Assembly (NCBI GenBank): GCA_964568585.1
Contig: CAZMQI010000047.1
Location: 1-14,244, forward strand
Reading direction: 5' to 3'
Length of the DNA: 14,244 nt
From: RGZA01 sp964568585
GTDB taxonomy: Bacteria > Pseudomonadota > Alphaproteobacteria > UBA9219 > RGZA01
Shown: piece after piece, positions 1-7,920 of the stretch
Layout of the letters: every line of letters starts with the position of its first letter
Position numbering within the stretch: position 1 is the stretch's first letter
Program-made: the position numbers and the translations under genes
Notes under the pieces: generated by a model
Database searches by the model: none
What the model was told of the DNA's origin: nothing
What the model saw: the letters and a program-made list of their open reading frames with translations, nothing else

Positions 1-855
1 GGATTGCTTCAAGAATTTACAGCCAAACGTGTCATCGACAGCCCGATTACCGAACATGGCTTTGCAGGGCTTGGTGTTGGTGCGGCATTTGCTGGCTTAA
101 AACCTGTTATCGAATTCATGACCTTCAACTTCGCGTTACAAGCGATGGATCAGATTTTAAATTCCGCCGCCAAGACACGGTATATGTCCGGCGGACAGAT
201 GAGCTGCCCGATTGTATTCCGTGGCCCAAATGGAGCCGCATCACGCGTAGGCGCACAACATTCGCAATGCTTTGCATCATGGTTTGCACATATCCCCGGT
301 TTGAAAGTGGTGTCGCCCTATAGCGCAGCGGATGCAAAGGGCTTAATCAAAGCCGCTATTCGCGACCCCAACCCCGTCATCGTTTTAGAAAACGAAATCC
401 TGTACGGACAAACATTCGATGTGCCGGATGACAAAGATTTCATCGTACCAATCGGTAAGGCATTGGTGATGCGCGAAGGCCGCGATGTCACCATCACCGC
501 CTTCTCCATCATGGTTGGTAAAGCATTGGAAGCTGCGGAAATCTTGGCCGCAGAAGGCATTGATGCCGAAGTCATCAACCTGCGTACGCTCCGCCCGCTA
601 GATTTGGATTGCATCGTGCAATCGGTCGCCAAGACCAATCATATTGTATCCGTTGAAGAAGGCTGGCCGGGTGCCGGTATGGGCAGTGAAATCGCTGCCC
701 TCATGATGGAACATGCCTTCGATCATCTGGATGCGCCGATGGCACGCGTATGCGCAAAGGATGTTCCCTTGCCCTATGCAGCCAACTTAGAAAAGCTTGC
801 CCTGCCCCAAGTCGCTGATATCGTCGAAGCGGTTAAGAAAACCTGCAATAAATAG
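1..855 (+). CDS. pdhB: Pyruvate dehydrogenase E1 component subunit beta, 5'-truncated by window edge
   Basis: This is the beta subunit of the thiamine-diphosphate E1 enzyme, which decarboxylates pyruvate and passes the acetyl group to the lipoyl arm of E2 in the cytoplasm. The reading frame is open from base 1 (GGA TTG CTT) with no stop before it, so the gene starts left of the window and the TTG at base 4 is an internal Leu. The visible residues carry the transketolase-like core (ITEHGFAGLGVGAAFAGL, EFMTFNFALQAMDQI, MSGGQM) and then the C-terminal transketolase domain (INLRTLRPLD, VEEGWPGAGMGSEIA). About 284 residues are present. Alphaproteobacterial PdhB is usually about 330, or about 460 with an N-terminal lipoyl domain, so I cannot tell which form this is. 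It ends with TAG, 8 bases before pdhC. Confidence 0.96.
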   Translation, partial: GLLQEFTAKRVIDSPITEHGFAGLGVGAAFAGLKPVIEFMTFNFALQAMDQILNSAAKTRYMSGGQMSCPIVFRGPNGAASRVGAQHSQCFASWFAHIPGLKVVSPYSAADAKGLIKAAIRDPNPVIVLENEILYGQTFDVPDDKDFIVPIGKALVMREGRDVTITAFSIMVGKALEAAEILAAEGIDAEVINLRTLRPLDLDCIVQSVAKTNHIVSVEEGWPGAGMGSEIAALMMEHAFDHLDAPMARVCAKDVPLPYAANLEKLALPQVADIVEAVKKTCNK

Positions 856-863
856 GTTCTGTA

Positions 864-2126
864 ATGCCCATTAAAATCCTCATGCCTGCCCTATCGCCAA
901 CGATGACGGAAGGCAATCTGACCCGCTGGACAAAAAAAGAAGGTGATAAGGTCAAGGCTGGTGAAATCATCGCCGAGATTGAAACAGATAAGGCGACCAT
1001 GGAAGTCGAAGCCGTGGATGAAGGCAAAATTGGCAAAATCGTTGTGCCAGGCGGCGCGCAAGGCGTGAAAGTGAATGATGTAATTGCTGTCTTATTAGAA
1101 GATGGCGAAACCGAAATTCCTGCGAACTTCCTCAGCGGCGTTGTAACAGCAGCACCCGCAGCTCCTAAAGCTGCGAATACTTCTGCTGCACCTGCGGCTG
1201 CACCGGTTATGAATGTTGCACCTGTATCTGTTTCATCTGCTGGCCGCGTGATTGCTTCGCCGCTTGCCAAACGCATCGCCGAACAAATGAGCGTTGATTT
1301 GCGCCGCGTAACAGGCACAGGGCCAAATGGCCGTATCGTACGCAGCGACGTTGAACGCGCCGCCGCGAACAAGAACACACAAGCTGCGCCTGCCGCAGCG
1401 CCGCAGGGCATCAATGCGATTGATTACGCGAACAAGCTTGGCATCGCTTATGACCTCATCCCCAATACGATGGTGCGGAAGGTTATTGCCAAACGTCTCA
1501 CGGAATCCAAACAGACTGTTCCGCATTTCTATTTGACCGTGGATTGTCAGATTGACCGTTTGCTGGATTTGCGCAAACAGCTGAATGAAACCGCTGATAA
1601 AAGCAAGGTATCGGTAAACGATTTCATCATCCGCGCCGTTGCGGTAGCGATGCGCCAAGTCCCCGCCGCCAATGCATCATGGTCGGAAGAAGGCATTTTG
1701 ATGTATAAGGATGTTGATATTTCTGTTGCCGTTGCGACACCAAACGGATTGATTACACCTATCATCAAGAAGGCGGACCAAAAATCCATTCAGGCATTAT
1801 CGGCAACGATGAAGGATTTGGCGACGCGTGCCAAAGATAATAAATTGAAGCCTGAAGAATTCATGGGTGGCGGATTCACCATCTCAAACCTTGGCATGTT
1901 TGGCATCAAGGAATTCTCAGCCATCATCAATCCGCCACAAGCGTGCATTCTGGCCGTTGGCGCTGGCGAACAACGCCCTATTGTACGTGATGGTGAATTA
2001 ACCGTTGCAACAGTCATGACCTGCGTCCTTTCAGTTGATCACCGCGTGGTGGATGGCGCCGTTGGCGCAGAGTTCATCTCGGTCTTCAAAAAACTGATTG
2101 AGGAGCCTATCCGGTTGTTTGTCTAA
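864..2126 (+). CDS. pdhC: Dihydrolipoamide acetyltransferase (E2) of the pyruvate dehydrogenase complex
   Basis: This is the E2 core enzyme, which accepts acetyl from E1 on a lipoyl-lysine and transfers it to CoA. The 420-residue protein has one lipoyl domain (about 1-78; lipoylated Lys43 in ETDKATMEVE), an Ala/Pro-rich linker (about 93-125), the E3-binding domain (about 128-166; SPLAKRIAEQ, GTGPNGRIVRSDV), a second linker (about 168-180) and the catalytic domain to the C-terminus. The active-site motif DHRVVDG is present with His393 and Asp397. The start lies 8 bases after pdhB behind a short AGG. It is closest to the PDH type of E2 rather than 2-oxoglutarate E2 because the neighbour is pdhB and the N-terminus is MPIKILMPALSPTM. 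Its stop overlaps the next start (TAATG), suggesting translational coupling. Confidence 0.97.
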   Translation: MPIKILMPALSPTMTEGNLTRWTKKEGDKVKAGEIIAEIETDKATMEVEAVDEGKIGKIVVPGGAQGVKVNDVIAVLLEDGETEIPANFLSGVVTAAPAAPKAANTSAAPAAAPVMNVAPVSVSSAGRVIASPLAKRIAEQMSVDLRRVTGTGPNGRIVRSDVERAAANKNTQAAPAAAPQGINAIDYANKLGIAYDLIPNTMVRKVIAKRLTESKQTVPHFYLTVDCQIDRLLDLRKQLNETADKSKVSVNDFIIRAVAVAMRQVPAANASWSEEGILMYKDVDISVAVATPNGLITPIIKKADQKSIQALSATMKDLATRAKDNKLKPEEFMGGGFTISNLGMFGIKEFSAIINPPQACILAVGAGEQRPIVRDGELTVATVMTCVLSVDHRVVDGAVGAEFISVFKKLIEEPIRLFV

Positions 2127-2413
2127 TGGCAGACGAACTTCCAGAACTACGCAGCCTTGAAGAACGCATTGCCGTCATTGAAGCCCGCAACGCCAAAGTA
2201 TCATCCGACAAAGCTTGGGAAACCAGCGCAACGCGCAGGCTGGCACTTGGGGTAATTATCTATATCGTCAGCGGATTCATGCTTGTTTTACTTGGGTCTT
2301 CAGCACCATGGTTTTATGCCTTTATTCCTGTGGTAGGTTATTTAATGTCGACTCTAACACTGCCCTTTATCCGCCAAATCTGGCAAACTTCATTCTATGA
2401 CAAAAAACAGTAA
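2126..2413 (+). CDS. Small two-helix inner-membrane protein, unknown function
   Basis: I do not recognise a named family. The 95-residue product has a charged, Leu/Ile-spaced N-terminus (about 5-25) that could form a short coiled coil. Two hydrophobic stretches follow, at about 39-57 and 62-80, joined by a tight Gly-Ser-Ser-Ala-Pro turn, so a membrane hairpin is likely. The tail is short and basic (ending YDKKQ). There is no signal peptide. The start overlaps the pdhC stop by one base (TAATG) and its end overlaps the next gene by 17 bases. Such packing supports a real, co-translated gene. By context it might work with the binding protein that follows or anchor something near the dehydrogenase complex, but neither is shown by the sequence. 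Confidence 0.8.
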   Translation: MADELPELRSLEERIAVIEARNAKVSSDKAWETSATRRLALGVIIYIVSGFMLVLLGSSAPWFYAFIPVVGYLMSTLTLPFIRQIWQTSFYDKKQ

Positions 2414-3509
2414 CGTCTTATGCCTCGCCCTCCTCTTTGCTCTCTGCTTTGCAAAAGGTGCCGCCGCTGATATTCGCATTGCGATGGCCTTCCCGCTTAC
2501 AGGCGGTGAAGCGGTGCAAGGCGAAGAAATCCGCACTGGCGCAAATCTGGCCGCGCAGGAAATCAACGCCAAGGGCGGCGTGCTAGGCCAAAAAATCATT
2601 CTCGATTATCTGGATGATGCATGCAACGCAACGCAGGCAACCAGTGTTGCCAATAAAATTGTTTCCAACCCGCCTACTGCTGTGATTGGGCATTTATGTT
2701 CAGCGGCAACGTTAGCAGCCGCACCTATTTACGGTGAAGCGAATGTGCCGGAAATCACCTTTTCATCCAATACCAGCATCACCGAAAAGAACTTCAAACA
2801 CCTATTCCGTTTGATTGGCCGTGACGATAACCAAGCGCCCATGCTGGCGGGGTATGTGGCCAAAGACCTGAAACCAACTGATAAAGTCGCAGTTCTGGAT
2901 GATAAAAGCAGCTGGGGTGTGGGTTTTGCCGGCACTGCAGAGGAAGCACTACGCGGCATGAGCAGCAAGCAAGTGAATGTTGCGATGCGTGACAGCGTGA
3001 CCGTAGGGCAAAAGGATTTCTCGACGCTCATCACCAAGCTCAAACAGGATAATATTACGCATGTGGTGCTTGGCCTGTTACACGTGGAAGCAGGATTACT
3101 GGTACGCCAAGCACGCGAGCAAGGATATAAAGGCCAATTCTATGGTGGTGACCCCATCCAAACACCGGAATTCTGGAAAATCGCTGGCGCTGCTGCCGAA
3201 GGCTTTGAACAAACAGGCCCGTTCGATCCGCAAGATACCACCAAAGGCAAAGCCATTGTCGCAAGCTTGAAGAAAGATAACCATTCCATCGGCATCTATA
3301 CGTTCTATGCCTATGCAGGCATTGAAACGATTGCACAGGCCATAACCAAAGCTGGCTCGGTTAAAAGCGATGCGATTATCGCAGCATTACATGCAGGCTC
3401 GTTCGATACGTTGCTCGGCAATGTCAGTTTTGATGCCAAGGGCGATTTGCGCGATTTTAAATATCAACTATTTGTCTGGCATGATGGCAAATACAGTTTA
3501 GTGAAATAG
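2397..3509 (+). CDS. Periplasmic branched-chain amino-acid-type substrate-binding protein (LivJ-like), orphan
   Basis: The 370-residue protein has a Sec signal peptide (about 1-24, likely cut after GAAA) and then a Peripla_BP_6 / leucine-binding-protein fold. Visible family marks are the N-terminal IRIAMAFPLTGG, the segment GANLAAQEINAKGGVLGQKI, and a cysteine pair Cys76 and Cys101 (DDACNATQ, GHLCSAAT). The pair is 25 residues apart, as in the disulphide of E. coli LivJ/LivK. The binding-lobe text VLDDKSSWGVG also fits. No FALC-type lipobox qualifies, so it is probably a soluble periplasmic protein. No LivHMGF permease or ATPase genes are in the window, so it is an orphan here. It overlaps the preceding small gene by 17 bases and lies 11 bases before lpdA. 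The ligand cannot be assigned; amino acids, amides or other small organic acids are all possible in this family. Confidence 0.92.
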   Translation: MTKNSNVLCLALLFALCFAKGAAADIRIAMAFPLTGGEAVQGEEIRTGANLAAQEINAKGGVLGQKIILDYLDDACNATQATSVANKIVSNPPTAVIGHLCSAATLAAAPIYGEANVPEITFSSNTSITEKNFKHLFRLIGRDDNQAPMLAGYVAKDLKPTDKVAVLDDKSSWGVGFAGTAEEALRGMSSKQVNVAMRDSVTVGQKDFSTLITKLKQDNITHVVLGLLHVEAGLLVRQAREQGYKGQFYGGDPIQTPEFWKIAGAAAEGFEQTGPFDPQDTTKGKAIVASLKKDNHSIGIYTFYAYAGIETIAQAITKAGSVKSDAIIAALHAGSFDTLLGNVSFDAKGDLRDFKYQLFVWHDGKYSLVK

Positions 3510-3520
3510 GGGTTTGACGA

Positions 3521-4912
3521 ATGAGTAATGCGTTTGATGTCGTTGTAATTGGTGGTGGCCCTGGCGGTTATGTGGCTGCTATTCGTGCAGCGCAGCTGAA
3601 GATGAATGTCGCATTGGTGGAACGCGAACATCTGGGCGGCATTTGCCTTAACTGGGGCTGCATTCCGACCAAGGCCCTGCTCCGCTCCTCCGAAATCTTC
3701 ACGCTGATTAAACACGCGTCCGATTTTGGTATCACTGTCAAAGACGTGACGTATGATTTGACCAAAATGGTGGAACGTTCGCGCAGCGTGGCTGGGCAAC
3801 TATCTGGCGGCGTAAAACATTTGCTGAAAAAGAACAAAGTCACCGTATTCGATGGCTTCGGCAAATTACTGGGCAAAGGTAAAATCGCAGTAGACGGTAA
3901 AGACAAAACCGAAATCACAGCCAAACATATCATCATCGCCACGGGCGCACGTGCACGTGCCTTACCCGGCATGGAACCTGATGGAAAATTAGTGTGGACG
4001 TATAAGGAAGCAATGGTTCCAAAGACCATGCCGAAATCCTTGCTGGTAGTTGGCTCCGGTGCAATCGGGATTGAATTCGCCAGCTTCTATCGTAGCCTTG
4101 GCGTCGATGTGACTGTTGTCGAAGTTATGGACCGCGTATTACCCGTGGAAGACGAAGAAATCTCCGCACTTGCCCGTAAGGCGTTTGAAAAGCAAGGCAT
4201 GAAGATTATTACTGGCGCAACGGTAAAAGCATTGGATAAGGGCAATGACAACGTGACCGCAACCATTGAAGCCGCAGGCAAGGCCGAAAAACACACCTTT
4301 GACCGCGTGATTATGGCCGTTGGCATTGTTGGGAATACGGAAAATCTGGGTCTCGAAAACACCAAGGTAAAAACCGAAAAAAGCCATATTAAAATTGATC
4401 AATGGTGTATGACCGACGAACCGGGTGTCTATGCGATTGGGGACGTTGTTGGCGCGCCATGGCTTGCCCATAAAGCCAGCCATGAAGGCGTGATTTGCGT
4501 TGAAAAAATCGCAGGCGTGAAAGGCGTGCATCCGTTAAATGTTCAAAATATTCCGGGCTGCACATACTGCCAACCCCAAGTCGCCAGCGTTGGCATGACC
4601 GAAGCCAAGGCAAAGGCCGCTGGCCGCGAAATACGCGTTGGGCGCTTCCCCTTCATCGGCAATGGCAAGGCGATTGCGATGGGTGAACCCGAAGGCCTCG
4701 TCAAAACCATATTTGATGCCAAGACGGGCGAATTGCTGGGCGCGCATATGATTGGCGCGGAAGTCACGGAAATGATCCAAGGCTATGTTGTGGCACGCAC
4801 GCTTGAATCAACCGAAACCGAATTGATGCATACGATTTTCCCGCATCCAACCATTTCGGAAACGATGCATGAAGCCGTGCTGGCAGCATATGGAAAGGCC
4901 GTTCATATCTAA
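3521..4912 (+). CDS. lpdA: Dihydrolipoamide dehydrogenase (E3)
   Basis: This FAD- and NAD-dependent enzyme reoxidises dihydrolipoyl groups on E2 and usually serves the pyruvate and 2-oxoglutarate dehydrogenases and the glycine cleavage system. The 463-residue length is typical. Visible sites are the FAD-binding GGGPGGY (residues 11-17), the redox disulphide Cys42/Cys47 in GGICLNWGCIPTKAL, the NAD-binding GSGAIGIEF (178-186), the second FAD motif YAIGDVVG, and the C-terminal catalytic pair His442 and Glu447 in HPTISE. There is no N-terminal lipoyl domain. An AGGGG overlapping the preceding stop serves as the ribosome-binding site. The next gene starts directly after its TAA with no gap. Confidence 0.97.
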   Translation: MSNAFDVVVIGGGPGGYVAAIRAAQLKMNVALVEREHLGGICLNWGCIPTKALLRSSEIFTLIKHASDFGITVKDVTYDLTKMVERSRSVAGQLSGGVKHLLKKNKVTVFDGFGKLLGKGKIAVDGKDKTEITAKHIIIATGARARALPGMEPDGKLVWTYKEAMVPKTMPKSLLVVGSGAIGIEFASFYRSLGVDVTVVEVMDRVLPVEDEEISALARKAFEKQGMKIITGATVKALDKGNDNVTATIEAAGKAEKHTFDRVIMAVGIVGNTENLGLENTKVKTEKSHIKIDQWCMTDEPGVYAIGDVVGAPWLAHKASHEGVICVEKIAGVKGVHPLNVQNIPGCTYCQPQVASVGMTEAKAKAAGREIRVGRFPFIGNGKAIAMGEPEGLVKTIFDAKTGELLGAHMIGAEVTEMIQGYVVARTLESTETELMHTIFPHPTISETMHEAVLAAYGKAVHI

Positions 4913-5707
4913 ATGATTGTTCGCGCGCTATTAGTATGTTTGATGATTTTATTCGCGCCGTACGCGCAGGCGAAGTTTACTACGCCTAAATACAATTTCA
5001 CGCTCCAACTCATGCCGGACGAAGAATTGCGTTCTGACCTCAACTGGATCAACTACCGGATGCAGAACGACTTTGCGCCAAAAATAAACAAGCAATATTC
5101 CGAAAAACTAAGCGCACTAAAACCAACGATGCATCCCGTGGATGTCAGTCAGGAGACCGATAGACGCAAGGATGATTTCTTCAAACAGTCATCAGCCGAT
5201 TTAGCAAAAATTGCCAAGCCAATGCGTGACCGCGAATTGATGTTCATCATCGACCAGTTCGAGGAAGGGGAGTTGGAACGTATCAAAAACTTCTTCGAAA
5301 CCTATCCCAAGATGGCCAAAGTGCTTATGAATTACGACCATTACCGCACTTTAACCTATGAAGTGCATGCGGTTTATACGCCAGACCACAGAAAACGTTG
5401 GGATATTGCTGCAGATATAGCGGTGATGCTGCTGGCAAAAAAGCCCATTTATATTGATTTCACCGATGAAAAGGTTGAAAATAGGTTCACGAATAATACA
5501 GTGAATTACCTCACCAATAATTTTGATATAAAGCAGTTGCAGATTATCAAGGACTTTATTGGATCGCCCACAGGGCAGAAATACATTACAACCCTTTACC
5601 GTTTATACGGTGACCGATACCACGCATTACAAGAAATATATAAAAAGAACTATCTGTTGTTTGCTGAACCAGAACCAGAGAAGAAAAGCGATAAAGAATT
5701 CCAATGA
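4913..5707 (+). CDS. Secreted DUF2059-like protein, unknown function
   Basis: The 264-residue product begins with a short signal peptide (about 1-20, ending PYAQA), so it is probably periplasmic. The segment at about 204-229 (FDIKQLQIIKDFIGSPTGQK) resembles the DUF2059 pattern, in which a helix is followed by 'F..SPxGQK'. A weaker copy of the same pattern stands at about 115-140 (FEEGELERIKNFFETYPK), suggesting an internal duplication. The C-terminus is charged (EPEPEKKSDKEFQ). It starts right after the lpdA stop with no intergenic base and its TGA overlaps the lipA ATG (ATGA), so it is embedded in the operon. Function is unknown; the DUF2059 link is from memory of the motif and is moderate. 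Confidence 0.8.
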   Translation: MIVRALLVCLMILFAPYAQAKFTTPKYNFTLQLMPDEELRSDLNWINYRMQNDFAPKINKQYSEKLSALKPTMHPVDVSQETDRRKDDFFKQSSADLAKIAKPMRDRELMFIIDQFEEGELERIKNFFETYPKMAKVLMNYDHYRTLTYEVHAVYTPDHRKRWDIAADIAVMLLAKKPIYIDFTDEKVENRFTNNTVNYLTNNFDIKQLQIIKDFIGSPTGQKYITTLYRLYGDRYHALQEIYKKNYLLFAEPEPEKKSDKEFQ

Positions 5708-6666
5708 GTATTTTAAAAGACGATGCCGAACTCAAAGTTCGCCATCCTGAAAAAATCAACCGTCCTGACAATCCCATTCAGCGCAAGCCGGAATGGATTC
5801 GCGTCAAGGCACCCAATTCCAAGGAATACACCGAAACCAAGGAATTGATGCGCGGCCTTAAACTGACCACGGTCTGCGAGGAAGCAGCCTGCCCTAATAT
5901 CGGCGAATGCTGGAAGCAAAAGCACGCAACCTTCATGATTATGGGCGCAACCTGTACCCGTGCATGTGCGTTTTGTAATGTGGCAACGGGTAAACCCAAT
6001 GCGCTTGACCCGCATGAGCCAGAAAATGTGGCAATTGCCGTGGGCAAGCTTGGGCTGAATCATGTCGTCATCACCTCCGTCGACCGCGATGATTTGGCAG
6101 ATGGCGGCGCAGACCATTTTGCAAAAGTGATTGGCGCATTACGCACATCTGCACCCACCACCACCATTGAAATTCTGACTCCCGACTTCATGAAGAAGCA
6201 AGGCGCGCCGGAAGTGGTGATTAAAGCGCGGCCAGACGTATTCAATCACAACCTTGAAACCGTGCCGCGCCTATACCCCACCATTCGCCCGGGCGCACGT
6301 TATTTTACTTCGCTTGCCTTACTAAAACGCGTGAAGGAAGTTGACCCCAGCATCTTCACCAAATCCGGCCTGATGGTCGGGCTTGGCGAAACCCGCGAGG
6401 AAGTCGGCCAAGTGATGGATGATTTGCGTGCTGCGGATGTGGACTTCCTGACAATCGGCCAATATCTGCAACCAACCCCGAAACATGCTGCTGTTGACCG
6501 TTTTGTGACACCGGATGAATTCGAAAGCTATGCGACATTGGCACGCGGCAAGGGCTTCTTGCTCGTCTCCTCATCCCCTCTCACCCGTTCATCGCACCAT
6601 GCGGGCGATGATTTCAAGAAGCTGCGCGCAGCAAGAGAAGCATCATTAAAACACGCCGCTGAATAG
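5704..6666 (+). CDS. lipA: Lipoyl synthase, radical SAM
   Basis: LipA inserts two sulphurs into octanoyl-lysine on E2 and related proteins to make the lipoyl cofactor, sacrificing an auxiliary Fe-S cluster. The 320 residues match the family. Both iron-sulphur sites are complete: the auxiliary cluster Cys58, Cys63 and Cys69 (CEEAACPNIGEC) and the radical-SAM cluster Cys84, Cys88 and Cys91 (CTRACAFC). The C-terminal motif that supplies the Ser ligand reads RSSHHA (295-300) instead of the common RSSYHA; the Ser residues are kept. Location after lpdA and pdhC matches its target protein. It starts inside the preceding stop (ATGA). Confidence 0.97.
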   Translation: MSILKDDAELKVRHPEKINRPDNPIQRKPEWIRVKAPNSKEYTETKELMRGLKLTTVCEEAACPNIGECWKQKHATFMIMGATCTRACAFCNVATGKPNALDPHEPENVAIAVGKLGLNHVVITSVDRDDLADGGADHFAKVIGALRTSAPTTTIEILTPDFMKKQGAPEVVIKARPDVFNHNLETVPRLYPTIRPGARYFTSLALLKRVKEVDPSIFTKSGLMVGLGETREEVGQVMDDLRAADVDFLTIGQYLQPTPKHAAVDRFVTPDEFESYATLARGKGFLLVSSSPLTRSSHHAGDDFKKLRAAREASLKHAAE

Positions 6667-6673
6667 TTCTGGT

Positions 6674-7105
6674 ATGCCCCATCATCACGAAAAACGGCTT
6701 TTGCCCTATACGCAGCAACAGATGTACGAGCTGGTGGCGGATGTCGGCAAATATCAGGAATTTCTGCCGTGGTGCGTTGGCACACGCATTAATTGGCGTA
6801 AGGAAAGCAGCTTTAATGCCGATGTGTTGATTGGATATAAGGCGATACGGGAGACGTTTACATCAACCGTCACGCTTACGCCCTATGAAGCAATCACCGT
6901 GCATTACGAACATGGGCCGTTTTTAAAACTGCAGAATTATTGGACATTTGTGCCACATAAGGATGGCTGCGAGATTGAATTCTTCATTGATTTTGAATTC
7001 CGTACTGGATTGCTGAACAGCATCATCGGCAGCTTTTTCGGCGAAGCCGTTAAACGGATGATCGATGCGTTCAAAAAACGCGCAAAGGCTATTTATTCGA
7101 TTTAG
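6674..7105 (+). CDS. RatA / COQ10-like START-domain protein
   Basis: The 143-residue protein fits the polyketide-cyclase/START-like family annotated as 'type II toxin-antitoxin RatA family' or 'ubiquinone-binding COQ10'. Visible family features are YTQQQMYELVADVGKYQEF near the N-terminus, the PWC that follows (FLPWCVG), and the C-terminal helix FGEAVKRMIDAFKKRA. Family members bind a hydrophobic ligand; in mitochondria and alphaproteobacteria a role in ubiquinone delivery is the better guess than a toxin role, and no partner antitoxin gene is adjacent. It is the last gene of the plus-strand run, 7 bases after lipA. Its 3' end overlaps the 3' end of kdsA on the other strand by 17 bases. Confidence 0.9.
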   Translation: MPHHHEKRLLPYTQQQMYELVADVGKYQEFLPWCVGTRINWRKESSFNADVLIGYKAIRETFTSTVTLTPYEAITVHYEHGPFLKLQNYWTFVPHKDGCEIEFFIDFEFRTGLLNSIIGSFFGEAVKRMIDAFKKRAKAIYSI

Positions 7106-7919
7106 CCAGCCTATCAAACGCCTGAAGCTGTTCGAGTAACGCCTTCAAATCCGATAGCTTGACCATATTCGGGCCATCGCTTGGCGCTTTATCGGGATCT
7201 TGATGCGTTTCAAGGAACACCGCAGCCACACCCACAGCAACCGCAGCACGCGCAAGGGTTGAAACGAACTGACGTTGGCCGCCCGATGTCGTGCCCTGCC
7301 CGCCCGGTTGTTGCACGGAATGCGTCGCATCAAACACGATGGGGTAACCCGTTTCCGCCATGATGGGCAGCGAACGCATATCAGAAACAAGGGTGTTATA
7401 GCCAAAGCTGACGCCACGTTCGGTCAGCAGAATATTCTGATTGCCCGTGCTGGCGATTTTTTCTGCCACATGTTTCATATCCCACGGCGCAAGGAATTGA
7501 CCCTTTTTTACGTTGATAGTCTTGCCGGTTTTGCCCGCAGCCAATAATAAATCGGTCTGGCGGCACAGGAATGCAGGGATTTGTAGAATATCCGCAGCAG
7601 TCGCGACTTCTGCACATTGATGTGCATCATGCACATCGGTCAAAACTGGTAAGCCAAATTCTTTTTTGATGTCTTTGAAAATTTCGAGTGATTTTTCCAA
7701 ACCCAAACCACGTTCGGTTGAGATGGAGGTGCGGTTGGCTTTATCGTATGACGTCTTGTAAATCAGCCCAAGGCCAAGTGCGCCGCAAATCTCTTTCAAT
7801 TTGCCAGCCATCATGAAGGCATGATCACGGCTTTCCAATTGGCAAGGGCCAGCAATAATCGTGAGCGGCAAATCATTGCCGAATGTTACATTTCCAACGG
7901 TGACGTGTTTTTGTGCCAT
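7089..7919 (-). CDS. kdsA: 3-deoxy-8-phosphooctulonate (Kdo-8-phosphate) synthase, metal-dependent class
   Basis: KdsA condenses arabinose-5-phosphate with phosphoenolpyruvate to make Kdo-8-phosphate for the lipopolysaccharide core. The protein is 276 residues, normal for the family. The residue pattern Cys26 (AGPCQLES), His200 (FDATHS), Glu237 (FLETHQ) and Asp248 (SDGPN) has the same spacing as the metal ligands Cys11, His185, Glu222 and Asp233 of the Aquifex enzyme. E. coli has Asn at the first position, so this should be the metal-dependent class. It is the last gene of the aroQ-accB-accC-prfB-kdsA run. Its ATG lies one base after the prfB stop and has its own AGGG six bases upstream, inside the end of prfB. 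Confidence 0.96.
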   Translation of the reverse strand: MAQKHVTVGNVTFGNDLPLTIIAGPCQLESRDHAFMMAGKLKEICGALGLGLIYKTSYDKANRTSISTERGLGLEKSLEIFKDIKKEFGLPVLTDVHDAHQCAEVATAADILQIPAFLCRQTDLLLAAGKTGKTINVKKGQFLAPWDMKHVAEKIASTGNQNILLTERGVSFGYNTLVSDMRSLPIMAETGYPIVFDATHSVQQPGGQGTTSGGQRQFVSTLARAAVAVGVAAVFLETHQDPDKAPSDGPNMVKLSDLKALLEQLQAFDRLAKSNK

Positions 7920-7920
7920 G

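Noticed and set aside
4..6. TTG as the start of pdhB
   Set aside because: The frame is open to base 1 and the residues from base 1 continue conserved E1-beta sequence (GLLQEF), so this is an internal Leu.
833..1414. A 193-codon minus-strand frame across pdhC
   Set aside because: It lies opposite conserved E2 lipoyl and E3-binding domains, has low-complexity Ala/Thr/Ser content and matches no family.
2397..2469. Lipoprotein signal in the binding protein
   Set aside because: The Cys residues in the signal region lack a proper lipobox, and an AAA|D signal-peptidase I site follows.
3568..4029. Long minus-strand frame across lpdA
   Set aside because: It is the shadow of the conserved FAD and disulphide region of E3.
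6674..7105. A RatA-RatB style toxin-antitoxin pair
   Set aside because: No partner gene is adjacent; the lipA context and alphaproteobacterial origin favour a COQ10-like lipid-binding role.
7087..7107. Rho-independent terminator at the RatA-like/kdsA junction
   Set aside because: The stem is only five base pairs with an 11-base loop and no T tract on either strand.
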